Made by a program: the position numbers and the translations under genes. From Bradyrhizobium sp. (GTDB taxonomy: Bacteria; Pseudomonadota; Alphaproteobacteria; Rhizobiales; Xanthobacteraceae), in contig NZ_JAUYQU010000323.1 of NCBI RefSeq assembly GCF_030697065.1, positions 1-38,490 of the forward strand: 38,490 nt of DNA, read 5' to 3'. Positions 16,792-25,007 of this stretch are shown in pieces. The notes beneath the pieces were generated by a model, which was not told where the DNA came from, made no database searches, and saw only the letters and a program-made list of their open reading frames with translations. Each line of letters starts with the position of its first letter. Position 1 is the first letter of the stretch.

Positions 16792-18576
16792 CTACCCCAG
16801 CAACACCGCATCCGCGCCGTTCACCGCCTCGGCGCCGTCCATCACCGTGCGCTCCAGCGCGCTTGCCTGCACCGTGATGTTCTCGGCGAAGAACCGCGCC
16901 AGCGTGACGTAGCGCGCGGGATCGCCGGCGCCTTCGCCGGGGTCGCGGGCGGCCAGCGCTTCGCCGGCCAGCATGCAGCCGCCGAGCGTCGAACCGAACA
17001 GCCGCAGATAGGGCGTGGCACCCGCCAGCGCCTCGTTCGGCGCCGAGCCGACGCGCTCCAGCAACCATTGGCTGGTGCGTTCCAGCGCGCCCAGCGCGTC
17101 GCGCAGTTTTGCGCCCGTCGTGCCGAAGGCCGGGTCGTTGGAGGCCTCGACCTTGCTGACGATCCCCGAGAGTTCGCCGAGCAGGGCCCACACCGACGCG
17201 CCGCCATTGGCGGCGAGCTTGCGCGTGACCAGGTCGATCGACTGGATGCCGTTGGTGCCTTCATAGATCGCGGTGATCCGGGCATCGCGGTAATGCTGCG
17301 CGGCGCCGGTCTCCTCGATGAATCCCATGCCGCCATGGATCTGCACGCCGAGCGAGGAAACCTCGTTGCCGATGTCGGTGGAAAACGCCTTCGCGATCGG
17401 CGTCAGCAGCGCCGCGCGCGCGGTGGCGTCGGCGCGCGCTTTGGCGTCGGTCGCCCGCGCCGCGACGTCCATCGCGACCGCGGTGGCATAGCAGATGGTG
17501 CGCGCCGCGGCGGTCAGCGCGCGCATCTGCATCAGCATGCGCTTGACGTCGGGATGCACGATGATGGGGTCCATTCCGTCGCCCTTGTTGCCGGCGGCGC
17601 GGCCCTGGCGGCGCTGCTGCGCGAACGCCAGCGCCTGCTGGTAGGCGCGGTCGGCGATCCCGACGCCTTCGAGGCCGACGCCGAGCCGGGCCTGGTTCAT
17701 CATCGTGAACATGCAGAGCATGCCGCGGTTTTCCTCGCCGATCAGATAGCCGACCGCGCCGCCATGGTCGCCCATCGTCATGGTGCAGGTCGGCGAGGCG
17801 TGCATGCCGAGCTTGTGCTCGACGCCGGAGGGATGGATGTCGTTGCGCGCGCCGAGCGAGCCGTCGGCATTGACCATGAATTTCGGAATCAGGAAAAGCG
17901 AAATGCCCTTGGTGCCCGCGGGGGCATCGGGCAATCGCGCCAGTACGAAATGCACGATGTTGTCGGTCATGTCGTGGTCGCCATAGGTGATGAAGATTTT
18001 CGTGCCCTTGATCCGGTAGCTGCCGTCGGGCGCGCGCTCGGCGCGGCTGCGCAGCGCGCCGACGTCGGAACCCGCCTGCGGCTCGGTGAGCTGCATGGTG
18101 CCGGTCCATTCGCCGGACACCAGCTTTTCCAGATAGATCGCCTTCAGTTCGTCGCTGCCATGGGCGTCGAGCGCCTCGATCGCGCTCAGCGTCAGCAGCG
18201 GGCAGAGCCCGAAGGCGATGTTCGACGCGCTCCAGATTTCGGTGCAGACGGCGTTGATCGCGAGCGGCAGGCCCTGGCCGCCGAACGCTTCGGGACCCGA
18301 CACCGCGTTCCAGCCGGCCGCGATCCAGCGCTGATACGCATCGGGCCAGCCGGGCGCGGTGGTGACCTTGCCGGAATCGAGCCTGATGCCGTGCTCGTCG
18401 CCGACCCGGTTGAGCGGCGCCAGCACGTCGGAGGCGAATTTTCCGGCTTCCTCCAGCACGGCGGCGACGATGTCGCCGTCGAAATCGCCGTAATGGCCGG
18501 CTTTTACGGCGGCCTGCAGGCCGGCGCCGTGATTGAGGGCCAGCAGCATGTCGTTGACGGGCGCGCGGTAGGTCAT
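16792..18576 (-). CDS. Acyl-CoA dehydrogenase (DmdC-like long form)
   Basis: 594 residues from ATG 18576. FAD-dependent acyl-CoA dehydrogenases introduce a double bond at C2-C3 of acyl-CoA thioesters. The N-terminus MTYRAPVNDMLLALNHGAG and the length near 600 are typical of the subgroup with an extra C-terminal domain, which includes 3-methylmercaptopropionyl-CoA dehydrogenase DmdC. Family motifs are TGTMQLTEPQAGSDVGALR (FAD/substrate loop), KIFITYGDHD, and the catalytic base Glu in AIYEGTNGIQSIDL. NEVSSLGVQIHGGMGFIEE is the conserved C-terminal signature. Substrate is unknown: no dmdA, dmdB or acyl-CoA ligase gene is nearby. The gene appears monocistronic, with a repeat just past its stop. 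Confidence 0.93.
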   Translation of the reverse strand: MTYRAPVNDMLLALNHGAGLQAAVKAGHYGDFDGDIVAAVLEEAGKFASDVLAPLNRVGDEHGIRLDSGKVTTAPGWPDAYQRWIAAGWNAVSGPEAFGGQGLPLAINAVCTEIWSASNIAFGLCPLLTLSAIEALDAHGSDELKAIYLEKLVSGEWTGTMQLTEPQAGSDVGALRSRAERAPDGSYRIKGTKIFITYGDHDMTDNIVHFVLARLPDAPAGTKGISLFLIPKFMVNADGSLGARNDIHPSGVEHKLGMHASPTCTMTMGDHGGAVGYLIGEENRGMLCMFTMMNQARLGVGLEGVGIADRAYQQALAFAQQRRQGRAAGNKGDGMDPIIVHPDVKRMLMQMRALTAAARTICYATAVAMDVAARATDAKARADATARAALLTPIAKAFSTDIGNEVSSLGVQIHGGMGFIEETGAAQHYRDARITAIYEGTNGIQSIDLVTRKLAANGGASVWALLGELSGIVSKVEASNDPAFGTTGAKLRDALGALERTSQWLLERVGSAPNEALAGATPYLRLFGSTLGGCMLAGEALAARDPGEGAGDPARYVTLARFFAENITVQASALERTVMDGAEAVNGADAVLLG

Positions 18577-18877
18577 GGCGGTGTCTCTGGCTTGTCGGAA
18601 CGGGAATGGCGGGTGCCGTATTCCCACGAAACCCGCGCGCTCTCAACTCCCGGCCGGCGAAATCGGCGGGAACGGCGGAACGCGATGCCATGCCGTCCGG
18701 GCCGAAAGCCGCCGCTTCACCCCGAGGGACTACTCTATATACGGCCAAAGCGCGCCCACCCGGTTTCAGCCGGAAATTCGCCGGATAGGCGGTTGAAATG
18801 GCTCACCTCCCTCTATAGACCGGCGGTGCCGGAGGAACGCGCGGCGCGGCCGTGCCGCCGCGTTCCGGACGGCCTGT
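18577..18877. other. Gene-free interval between the acyl-CoA dehydrogenase gene and tRNA-Gln
   Basis: 301 bases holding the divergent promoter regions of the acyl-CoA dehydrogenase and tRNA genes. No coding region is supported. A CTATATACGG sequence near 18731 is the only -10-like word noticed. I see no repeat. Confidence 0.5.
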
Positions 18878-18952
18878 TGGGGCGTAGCCAAGCGGTAAGG
18901 CAGGGGATTTTGATTCCCCCATTCGGAGGTTCGATCCCTCCCGCCCCAGCCA
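18878..18952 (+). tRNA. tRNA-Gln (anticodon TTG)
   Basis: A complete cloverleaf can be drawn. The acceptor stem TGGGGCG pairs with CGCCCCA, discriminator G. The D stem is GCC/GGC. The anticodon stem GGGGA/TCCCC encloses the loop TTTTGAT with anticodon TTG. The T stem GGAGG/CCTCC carries the TTCGATC loop. The CCA end is encoded. It reads CAA (and by wobble CAG) glutamine codons. The compositionally different ABC-transporter islet begins a little over 200 bases downstream. Confidence 0.98.
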
Positions 18953-19180
18953 GGCAGTGCGGCGTTCGGGCAGGCTTCCCGAGGAACGCGCGAACGGGTC
19001 CGAAATCTGGCTTTTGCGGGATTCCGTTTTGCCTCTGGACTTCCGCTTCGCCCGACTTGAGGTGAACCGGGGAGGTAGAGGCACGGGCGCAGATCGCTGG
19101 CGCTCGAATCGATTCCACAGTCGAGCTTGTTCAAGACAGTCGGCGCACAAAGCGGACATTCCCAATGTGCGCTCGGTCGG

Positions 19181-20260
19181 TCACCGCATTGCCTCCAGTA
19201 CCGATTGTTCGGTCAGCTTGTCAAATACATGTACACTTGAGGTGTCAAACTCGACATGAACATTTTGACCGAGATGGATTTGTGAGTCAGCGCGAACCTG
19301 AACGCTGATGCGTTTTCTGTCCGCAATCTGCACTTCAATAAGTTTTTCTGAACCCAGCAGCTCCACCAGGGAAACAATCCCGGCCAGCGCATTTGGGCCA
19401 GCCGACGTTACGAAACTCAGATTCTGGGGACGAACGCCGATCACGACGTCGAGACCGGGAGCAATCCCTCGCGTGAGTGGGGGTAGGGGCAGCGCTGCCT
19501 CGCTAATTCTGAACCGTCCGGAATCAATCTTGCCTTCAAGGAAGTTCATCGGCGGGCTGCCGATGAAGCCCGCGACAAAGAGATTGGCCGGCTTGCTGTA
19601 CACCTCTTCAGGCGTGCCGAACTGCTGCACGACGCCTTTATGCATGACGGCGATCAAATCCGACATGGTCATCGCTTCTAGCTGATCATGGGTGACGTAT
19701 ACGGTAGTTGCGTTCAGATCGAGATGAAAGCGGCGTAGCTCGCCGCGCATGGTCACGCGCAGTTTCGCGTCAAGATTGGAGAGTGGCTCATCCATAAGAA
19801 AGATATCCGGCTTGCGCACCATGGCGCGGCCAAGCGCCACGCGCTGCCGCTGGCCACCGGACAATTGCCCGGGCTTTCTGTCGAGCAGGTGGTCAATCTC
19901 CAGGATGCGGGCAACGCGTTCAACCGCGCTGTCGACTTCCGTTGCCGGCGTCTTGCGGACTCGCAAGCCGTAGCCGAGGTTCTTTCGGACCGTCATCTGC
20001 GGATAAAGCGCGTAGGATTGAAACACCATCGCAATGTTGCGGTCCCGCGGCGCGAGCCGGTTGACTTCGCGATCACCGAAATAAATGCTTCCGGCGGAGA
20101 TATCCTCGAGGCCGGCTATCATGCGAAGCAGCGTCGTCTTTCCGCAACCCGACGGTCCCAGCAGGGTAACGAACTTGCGGCTTGGAAAGACCAGATCCAC
20201 GTCCTTGAGGACCGGGACGGCGCCGAAGCTCTTGTTGATGCGTTGTAATCTGACGTCCAT
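19181..20260 (-). CDS. ABC transporter ATP-binding protein, MalK/UgpC type
   Basis: 359 residues from ATG 20260 (an in-frame TTG at 20269 would add three). It powers carbohydrate-type ABC import. Visible are Walker A GPSGCGKTT, Q-loop MVFQSYALYPQMTV, signature LSGGQRQRVALGRA, Walker B IFLMDEPLSNLD and H-loop VYVTHD. The last 120 residues form the regulatory/TOBE-like domain typical of MalK/UgpC proteins (GFIGSPPMNFLEGKI, DVVIGVRPQNLSF). It is the last gene of the LacI-controlled operon, starting 21 bases after the upstream permease. Codon choice and base composition are less GC-rich than in flanking chromosome. Confidence 0.93.
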   Translation of the reverse strand: MDVRLQRINKSFGAVPVLKDVDLVFPSRKFVTLLGPSGCGKTTLLRMIAGLEDISAGSIYFGDREVNRLAPRDRNIAMVFQSYALYPQMTVRKNLGYGLRVRKTPATEVDSAVERVARILEIDHLLDRKPGQLSGGQRQRVALGRAMVRKPDIFLMDEPLSNLDAKLRVTMRGELRRFHLDLNATTVYVTHDQLEAMTMSDLIAVMHKGVVQQFGTPEEVYSKPANLFVAGFIGSPPMNFLEGKIDSGRFRISEAALPLPPLTRGIAPGLDVVIGVRPQNLSFVTSAGPNALAGIVSLVELLGSEKLIEVQIADRKRISVQVRADSQIHLGQNVHVEFDTSSVHVFDKLTEQSVLEAMR

Positions 20261-20281
20261 GTCGTCCAAACTTTCCCTGTC

Positions 20282-21181
20282 TCAACCCTTGACCGCGCCG
20301 GCGCCGAAACCAGCGACCAGATGACGTTGCAGGGCCATGAACAGCACTGCCATCGGAACCGTCATCAGCACGGAGGCTGCCATCAGCAAACCCCAATCCA
20401 CATGCGTCCCTTCGAAGAACAGCATGACCCCCACGGTGAGCGTCAGATTGTCCAGCGAGTTGATGAAGACACGGCCAAACAGGTAATCATTCCAGGAGAC
20501 GATCATCGAGAAGATCGATGCGGCGATAATCCCAGGCATCGCGGTTGGCAGGACGACATTGGCGAAGACCTGATATCGCGATGCCCCGTCAATCAGCGCC
20601 GCTTCCTCGATCTCGATCGGAATCGAGCGCATGAAGGCCCACATCAGCCACATGCAGAAGGGCAGCGTGATGCAGACGTAGCCGAATACAAGGCTGAGCA
20701 GATTGTCGGTGAGTTCAAGCCGTACCATCATCAGGAACAACGGAAACACGAAGATGATCGAAGGAACCATGTAGCCGAGCAGGCTGAAATACGGGATCAT
20801 GTTCCGACCCCAGTATCGGAAGCGCGTGAGGCTGTAGGCAGCCAATGTGGACACGACGATACTAATGAGCGTGGAGCCCGACGTCACGATCACGCTGTTG
20901 ACGAACCACCGCGTGAAGAACTGGGCCGGTGTCGGTCCGGCCGCCTGGCTTTTCTCGCCTGTTTGATAATACTGCTGACGGCCGCTCAGCAGGGCTTCAT
21001 AATTCTCGAATGTCGTCGAATGCGGAATCAGGGTGGGGGGAGTGGCGAATATTTCCGATTTCGGCTTCAACGACGTCGACAGCGCCCAGATCAGCGGGAA
21101 GCATACAGCGACTGTCACGGTGCACAGAAGCAGATAAAGCGCAGCCTTCTTCGTTGCCGACCAAAGCGTATAGCGGGTCAC
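20282..21181 (-). CDS. ABC transporter permease, MalG type
   Basis: 299 residues with about six transmembrane helices, the first at residues 12-35 (LYLLLCTVTVAVCFPLIWAL). The EAA loop that docks to the ATPase reads EEAALIDGASRYQVFANVVL. A long periplasmic segment of about 50 residues between the first two helices carries a polar insertion (LSGRQQYYQTGEKSQAAG), longer than in average MalG-type permeases. Its start overlaps the stop of the upstream permease gene by 4 bases, so the two are translationally coupled. The partner permease is MalF-like. Substrate is unknown. Confidence 0.92.
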   Translation of the reverse strand: MTRYTLWSATKKAALYLLLCTVTVAVCFPLIWALSTSLKPKSEIFATPPTLIPHSTTFENYEALLSGRQQYYQTGEKSQAAGPTPAQFFTRWFVNSVIVTSGSTLISIVVSTLAAYSLTRFRYWGRNMIPYFSLLGYMVPSIIFVFPLFLMMVRLELTDNLLSLVFGYVCITLPFCMWLMWAFMRSIPIEIEEAALIDGASRYQVFANVVLPTAMPGIIAASIFSMIVSWNDYLFGRVFINSLDNLTLTVGVMLFFEGTHVDWGLLMAASVLMTVPMAVLFMALQRHLVAGFGAGAVKG

Positions 21182-22086
21182 GTCGATTTCTCCTCGGTGC
21201 CGAATCCTGCGACGCGCAGATAAACGATGCTCCCGATCATAAGCATGATCATCATCACGACGCCCGTCGCCGCACCGACGCCGAGCCTCAGGCTGGCCAT
21301 CGATTGTTCGAACGAATAGACCGCCAGATTGAAGGTCGACGTGCCTGGTCCACCTTTCGTCAGGAGGTAGATTTCCTCAAACTTGTTGAAGGTCCAGATC
21401 GTGCGGAACACGATCACCACAATCAGGACCTCGCGAAGCTGTGGCAGCGTAACGTCGATAAAACGGCGGAATGCGCCGGCGCCGTCCACCTTGGCGGCGT
21501 CGTACAGCTCCAGCGGCACCGCCTGCAGTCTCGCCAGTACGCAGATCACGACGAACGGCGTGTATTTCCAGACGTTGAGCATGATGGTGGACGCCATCGC
21601 CATCGTCGGTGTCGACAACCAGTAGATCGGCTCATTGATCAAGCCGATGGACAGGAGGCCATAGTTCACCACTCCGATTTCCGGATTGAATATCCATCGC
21701 CAGATCAGGGCGATGACGACGGTGGGCACGATGTAGGGAAACAGCAACATGCCGCGAAAGATCGCCATGCCGAACAGCTTGCGGTGAAGCAGCAGCGCAA
21801 TGCCTACGCCAAAGACGGTCTGGAACAGGATCGAAAGGAGTGTCCAGATCGTTCCCTGGGTAAACGAACTCCAGAACAGCGGATCCGAGAAGATGAATTC
21901 GAAATTGGCCAGTCCGACATACGTAATCAGGTCGGGACGCAGCGGATTGTAGCTGAAGAACGCCATCCGGACCGCTTCGGCGATCGGATACACCATGAAC
22001 ACGAGTGCCATGACGACGAATGGCGCGATAAAGATCAGTCCGACCGCTCGATCGGAGGACAGGAAACTGAAGCGAGACATCACCAT
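21178..22086 (-). CDS. ABC transporter permease, MalF type
   Basis: 302 residues with six predicted membrane helices, beginning with VGLIFIAPFVVMALVFMVYP. The EAA loop is YDAAKVDGAGAFRRFIDVTL. EIYLLTKGGPGTSTFNLAVY is the conserved segment of carbohydrate MalF/UgpA-type permeases. Start ATG 22086 is followed by GTG and a second ATG at 22080, either of which could be used. It lies 48 bases after the solute-binding protein gene. It forms the membrane channel with the MalG-type permease next to it. Confidence 0.92.
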   Translation of the reverse strand: MVMSRFSFLSSDRAVGLIFIAPFVVMALVFMVYPIAEAVRMAFFSYNPLRPDLITYVGLANFEFIFSDPLFWSSFTQGTIWTLLSILFQTVFGVGIALLLHRKLFGMAIFRGMLLFPYIVPTVVIALIWRWIFNPEIGVVNYGLLSIGLINEPIYWLSTPTMAMASTIMLNVWKYTPFVVICVLARLQAVPLELYDAAKVDGAGAFRRFIDVTLPQLREVLIVVIVFRTIWTFNKFEEIYLLTKGGPGTSTFNLAVYSFEQSMASLRLGVGAATGVVMMIMLMIGSIVYLRVAGFGTEEKST

Positions 22087-22134
22087 TCCGATTCAAGATG
22101 GCGCCGGGCAGCGCAAGCTGCCCGGCGAGATCAT

Positions 22135-23526
22135 TCATCCAAACAAGCGGGCATTCTCGCGGCGAATGGTTTCCAGTTCCCGCGCACCCCATTTGGCGGC
22201 CTGCTGGGGAGTCTGGTTGTCGATGACGACCTTCTGGACCGTCTGCGCCAGGATGGAGCGGCCGTGGACATATCCCGCAAGCGGGTTGACGCCTTGCAGG
22301 AGCTCATTGGCCGTGCTGCTGGAGTTCACCAGGGAGCTCTTGAAATAGGTATCCACCGTCTTCGGCTTCGACTTGTAGAACGGATGATTCTTCAGCTCTT
22401 CCGAGTTGGCGATATCCTTGTAGGTTGGCGCCACGTTCGGCATCAGGGAATGGCAGTACTTGATGAGCCATTCCTTGCTGGTCTGCTGATAAAGCAGCGC
22501 CTGCTTGACTTCCTCGATATAGGGATTGTTCTGAGCCGGAATGCACCAACCCTGGAAGTCGTTCCAGTTGCTGCGTCGATTGGTTTTCGGGTTTCGGGCG
22601 TGATTGAATGCTTCGGTTGCTTCGAAGATCGGCTTGGCTTCCTCCGCGGCGCGGCCCAGCGTGCGACCCCAATAGAAGCTCATGGCCGTTTGGCCGGTAA
22701 CATGCGCGTCCACCACCTGGAGGAAGCTGTACTCGACCGCCCCCTTCGGCATATAGGGCTGCAACTCCTTCACGAAAGTCAATGCTTCGACGGTTTCCGG
22801 GCTGTCGAACGCCACTTCGAACTTGTTCGACGCATCGAACATTCGGCCACCGGCCGCATGCAGCAGGGCCGCGAAATGGTAATCCGTGCAGAGATTGCGG
22901 CCGAGCGCCATGCAGAAGCCGGCCATGTTCTGCTTCTTCTGCGTGATGGTCCTGGCGGCGTTCAGGAGATCGTTCCAATCCCAGGTATCGGGATCTTTCA
23001 AACCGAGTTCCTTCACGATATCCATTCGAACCAGCAACATATGGGGCTGGTGATGGGCCGGGATGACGTACTGCTTGCCCTTCCAGTTACCCCAGTATTC
23101 CCACTTCACGCCCTCGACGAGACGGTCGCGTCCGATCTTGTCAACCATATCATCGACCGGAAGCAGCAAGCCTTCAGCCATCATCTGCATTGCGATCGGC
23201 GACTCGACGCTGATGAGCGATGGCGGGCGGCGGGCCGCGAGATCCGTCATGAGCTTGACGTAGACGCCATCCCACGGAATGCTTTCGATCTCGAATTTCA
23301 GGCCGGGCGCATTCTTTTGCGCCCATTCATTCATCGCGGCAACACCTACGCCGCCGTAAGGTCCGGGCTCACCCCAGACGCGCACTGTCCCGGTTTTCGT
23401 GCTCTGGGCGGACGCGGCTCCAGCGCCAAATAGCCCCTTTGCACCAATTCCAACCGCAGCAGCTCCGCCCAGAAAACCTCGCCTGTCGAGCAGCATTCGA
23501 GAAGACGTCTTGTCTTTGCTTGTCAT
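22135..23526 (-). CDS. ABC transporter solute-binding protein, family 1, Tat-type signal
   Basis: 463 residues. The N-terminus has a twin-arginine motif (LLDRRGFLGGAAAVG) and a small-residue cleavage region near residue 40 (GAGAASAQS), so it is probably exported folded by the Tat system. The body has the SBP family 1 pattern, with VRVWGEPGPYGGVG as first strand and AARRPPSLISVESP early on. The length is at the upper end for sugar-binding proteins. GAGGAATCG gives a strong ribosome-binding site, consistent with the excess expression usual for binding proteins. A 6-bp hairpin lies in the 88-base gap upstream. The ligand cannot be inferred; the HisD-like dehydrogenase in the same operon hints at a polyol or polyol-like compound. 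Confidence 0.93.
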   Translation of the reverse strand: MTSKDKTSSRMLLDRRGFLGGAAAVGIGAKGLFGAGAASAQSTKTGTVRVWGEPGPYGGVGVAAMNEWAQKNAPGLKFEIESIPWDGVYVKLMTDLAARRPPSLISVESPIAMQMMAEGLLLPVDDMVDKIGRDRLVEGVKWEYWGNWKGKQYVIPAHHQPHMLLVRMDIVKELGLKDPDTWDWNDLLNAARTITQKKQNMAGFCMALGRNLCTDYHFAALLHAAGGRMFDASNKFEVAFDSPETVEALTFVKELQPYMPKGAVEYSFLQVVDAHVTGQTAMSFYWGRTLGRAAEEAKPIFEATEAFNHARNPKTNRRSNWNDFQGWCIPAQNNPYIEEVKQALLYQQTSKEWLIKYCHSLMPNVAPTYKDIANSEELKNHPFYKSKPKTVDTYFKSSLVNSSSTANELLQGVNPLAGYVHGRSILAQTVQKVVIDNQTPQQAAKWGARELETIRRENARLFG

Positions 23527-23560
23527 CGATTCCTCCCTGGATTTTCAGCTCCGATTTACG

Positions 23561-23578
23561 CTTCCGTTGTTTCGGAAG
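23561..23578 (-). other. Intercistronic hairpin upstream of the solute-binding protein gene
   Basis: CTTCCG-N6-CGGAAG, in the gap between the HisD-like gene and the binding-protein gene. No U-tract follows. It could mark an mRNA processing or stability site that lets the binding protein be made in excess of the enzyme. Confidence 0.35.
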
Positions 23579-23614
23579 ATCGCCTTTGAAACGCCTGCTT
23601 GCCGCGGCTGGACA

Positions 23615-24910
23615 TCAGGCCGCACTCCCGTCGCGACGCCGTTGCGCATATCGCTGCTGTCGGACGGTCGCGGTAATTTCATGCGCCAGCATTCCCTCGC
23701 TGGCGCACATGCGGCCCATGATCGGAGCGATGCGTTCGCTCGCTTCCGGTGTCAGCCGCTGGTAGGTCACGGTCTTCAGGAATTTTCCGACCCACAGGCC
23801 ACCGGTGTAACGCGCAGCACGGCCGGTCGGAAGGGTATGGTTGGTGCCAACCCCCTTGTCACCGTAGGCAACCGTACTTTCCTCGCCGAGAAACAGGCTG
23901 CCGTAGTTCCTGAGATGGTCGAAATAGTACTGGTTGCGCCGCGTCAGCACCTCCAGATGCTCCGGCGCATACTGGTCGCTCAGTGCGATGGCCGCATCAT
24001 CGTCCTCGACGACGGCAACCTCGCCCCAGCGCTTCCAGGCAGCCCCGGCAATGGCGGCCGTCGGCAAGGTGAGCAATTGCCGCTCGATCTCGGCGATGAC
24101 CTCGCGCCCCAACTTCCGAGATGTCGTAACCAGCCACGCGGGGCTGTCAGGCCCGTGCTCGGCCTGTCCCAGCAGATCCGTGGCGACAAGCGCGGGATCT
24201 GCGCCGTCGTCGGCAATCACGAGAATCTCCGTGGGGCCGGCGGGAAGGTCAATGCCGACGAGTCCGAACAGCTGACGCTTGGCCTCGGCTACGAATTGAT
24301 TTCCGGGCCCGGTGACCATGTCAACCGGACGCATTCCCACCCGGCCGAAAGCCATCGCGGCCAGTGCCTGCACGCCGCCGATGGAATAGATCTCGGTAGC
24401 GCCCGACTCGGCGAGCGCATAGAGTGTCGGCGGAAAAATGCCCTTGCCTTCACGCGGGGGAGCCGCACCGATGATGTGATTGACACCCGCAACGGCAGCC
24501 GTCGCGACGCTCATGATCGCGGCGGAGATCAGCGGATATTTGCCGCCGGGAATATAACATCCGACCGTATCGACTGGAATGATCTTCTGGCCGAGCGTGA
24601 TTCCATTTCCGAACTCGGCTTCAAACTCCGATAGCGACTCTCGCTGACGCTTTGCAAAGTCGGTCACCTGCTTCTTGCAGAAGGCGAAGTCTTCCTTGAA
24701 GACGGGGCTCATGGCCTTTCGCGCGGAAGCAATCTCGTCATCCGACACCTGAAACCCGGCAGCCTGCCAGCCATCGAGATCCCGGGCGTAGCGGCGAACG
24801 GCGTCATCCCCGTTCTGCTCGATGTCGGCGATCATGATCCGTACCCGATCCACGAGATCGCGATTGTCCTGCCGGGATTGATGCTCTGCGCGCTTTAAAT
24901 AGTCGACCAT
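23615..24910 (-). CDS. HisD-superfamily dehydrogenase (sulfopropanediol dehydrogenase/HpsN-like), not histidine biosynthesis
   Basis: 431 residues of the histidinol dehydrogenase superfamily, NAD- and zinc-dependent enzymes that oxidise an alcohol via the aldehyde to the acid. By memory of E. coli HisD numbering, all Zn/catalytic residues are kept: Gln249 and His252 in GQAEHGPDS, Glu317 and His318 in YAPEHLEV, Asp351 in YGDKGVGTNH, His410 in EGMLAHE. The substrate region reads PGGKYPLISAAIMSVATA instead of the AYPSSVLMNA-type sequence of true HisD. Context (ABC importer, LacI regulator, no his genes) argues for catabolism of an imported alcohol. HpsN, which oxidises 2,3-dihydroxypropane-1-sulfonate, is the best-known precedent; another diol is equally possible. 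First gene of the operon. Confidence 0.85.
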   Translation of the reverse strand: MVDYLKRAEHQSRQDNRDLVDRVRIMIADIEQNGDDAVRRYARDLDGWQAAGFQVSDDEIASARKAMSPVFKEDFAFCKKQVTDFAKRQRESLSEFEAEFGNGITLGQKIIPVDTVGCYIPGGKYPLISAAIMSVATAAVAGVNHIIGAAPPREGKGIFPPTLYALAESGATEIYSIGGVQALAAMAFGRVGMRPVDMVTGPGNQFVAEAKRQLFGLVGIDLPAGPTEILVIADDGADPALVATDLLGQAEHGPDSPAWLVTTSRKLGREVIAEIERQLLTLPTAAIAGAAWKRWGEVAVVEDDDAAIALSDQYAPEHLEVLTRRNQYYFDHLRNYGSLFLGEESTVAYGDKGVGTNHTLPTGRAARYTGGLWVGKFLKTVTYQRLTPEASERIAPIMGRMCASEGMLAHEITATVRQQRYAQRRRDGSAA

Positions 24911-24936
24911 CGGTTCTTGCCTCGACCGCTATCCTG

Positions 24937-24952
24937 ATGTAACCGGTTACAT
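24937..24952. promoter_or_regulatory. LacI-type operator palindrome
   Basis: ATGTAACCGGTTACAT is a perfect 16-bp palindrome with a central CG, the form typical of LacI/GntR-of-E.coli-type operators. It lies between the divergent operon and the LacI gene. It overlaps the -10 of the operon promoter and the expected -35 region of the regulator gene, so one dimer could repress both directions. Confidence 0.85.
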
Positions 24953-24979
24953 AAAAGCTGGTCTGATAATCCTTGTCAA
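24951..24979 (-). promoter_or_regulatory. Sigma-70-type promoter of the HisD-like/ABC operon
   Basis: On the minus strand, TTGACA (24979-24974), a 17-base spacer and TTTTAT (24956-24951) form a good housekeeping promoter. The transcription start would fall inside the operator palindrome. For the opposite direction a GATAAT word (24965-24970) could be the -10 of the regulator gene, without a recognisable -35. Confidence 0.7.
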
Positions 24980-25007
24980 CATCGGGTCTTTGCTTTCTGT
25001 TGCGCGG

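Noticed and set aside
16402..19065. 887-residue plus-strand open frame
   Set aside because: Runs through a dispersed repeat, the antisense of the acyl-CoA dehydrogenase gene and the tRNA-Gln gene; no domain visible.
20929..23433. 834-residue plus-strand open frame
   Set aside because: Antisense of three transporter genes with clear motifs; Asp/His/Arg-rich shadow sequence.
23615..24910. Annotation as biosynthetic histidinol dehydrogenase (hisD)
   Set aside because: Catabolic operon context and a replaced histidinol-site sequence; no other his genes nearby.
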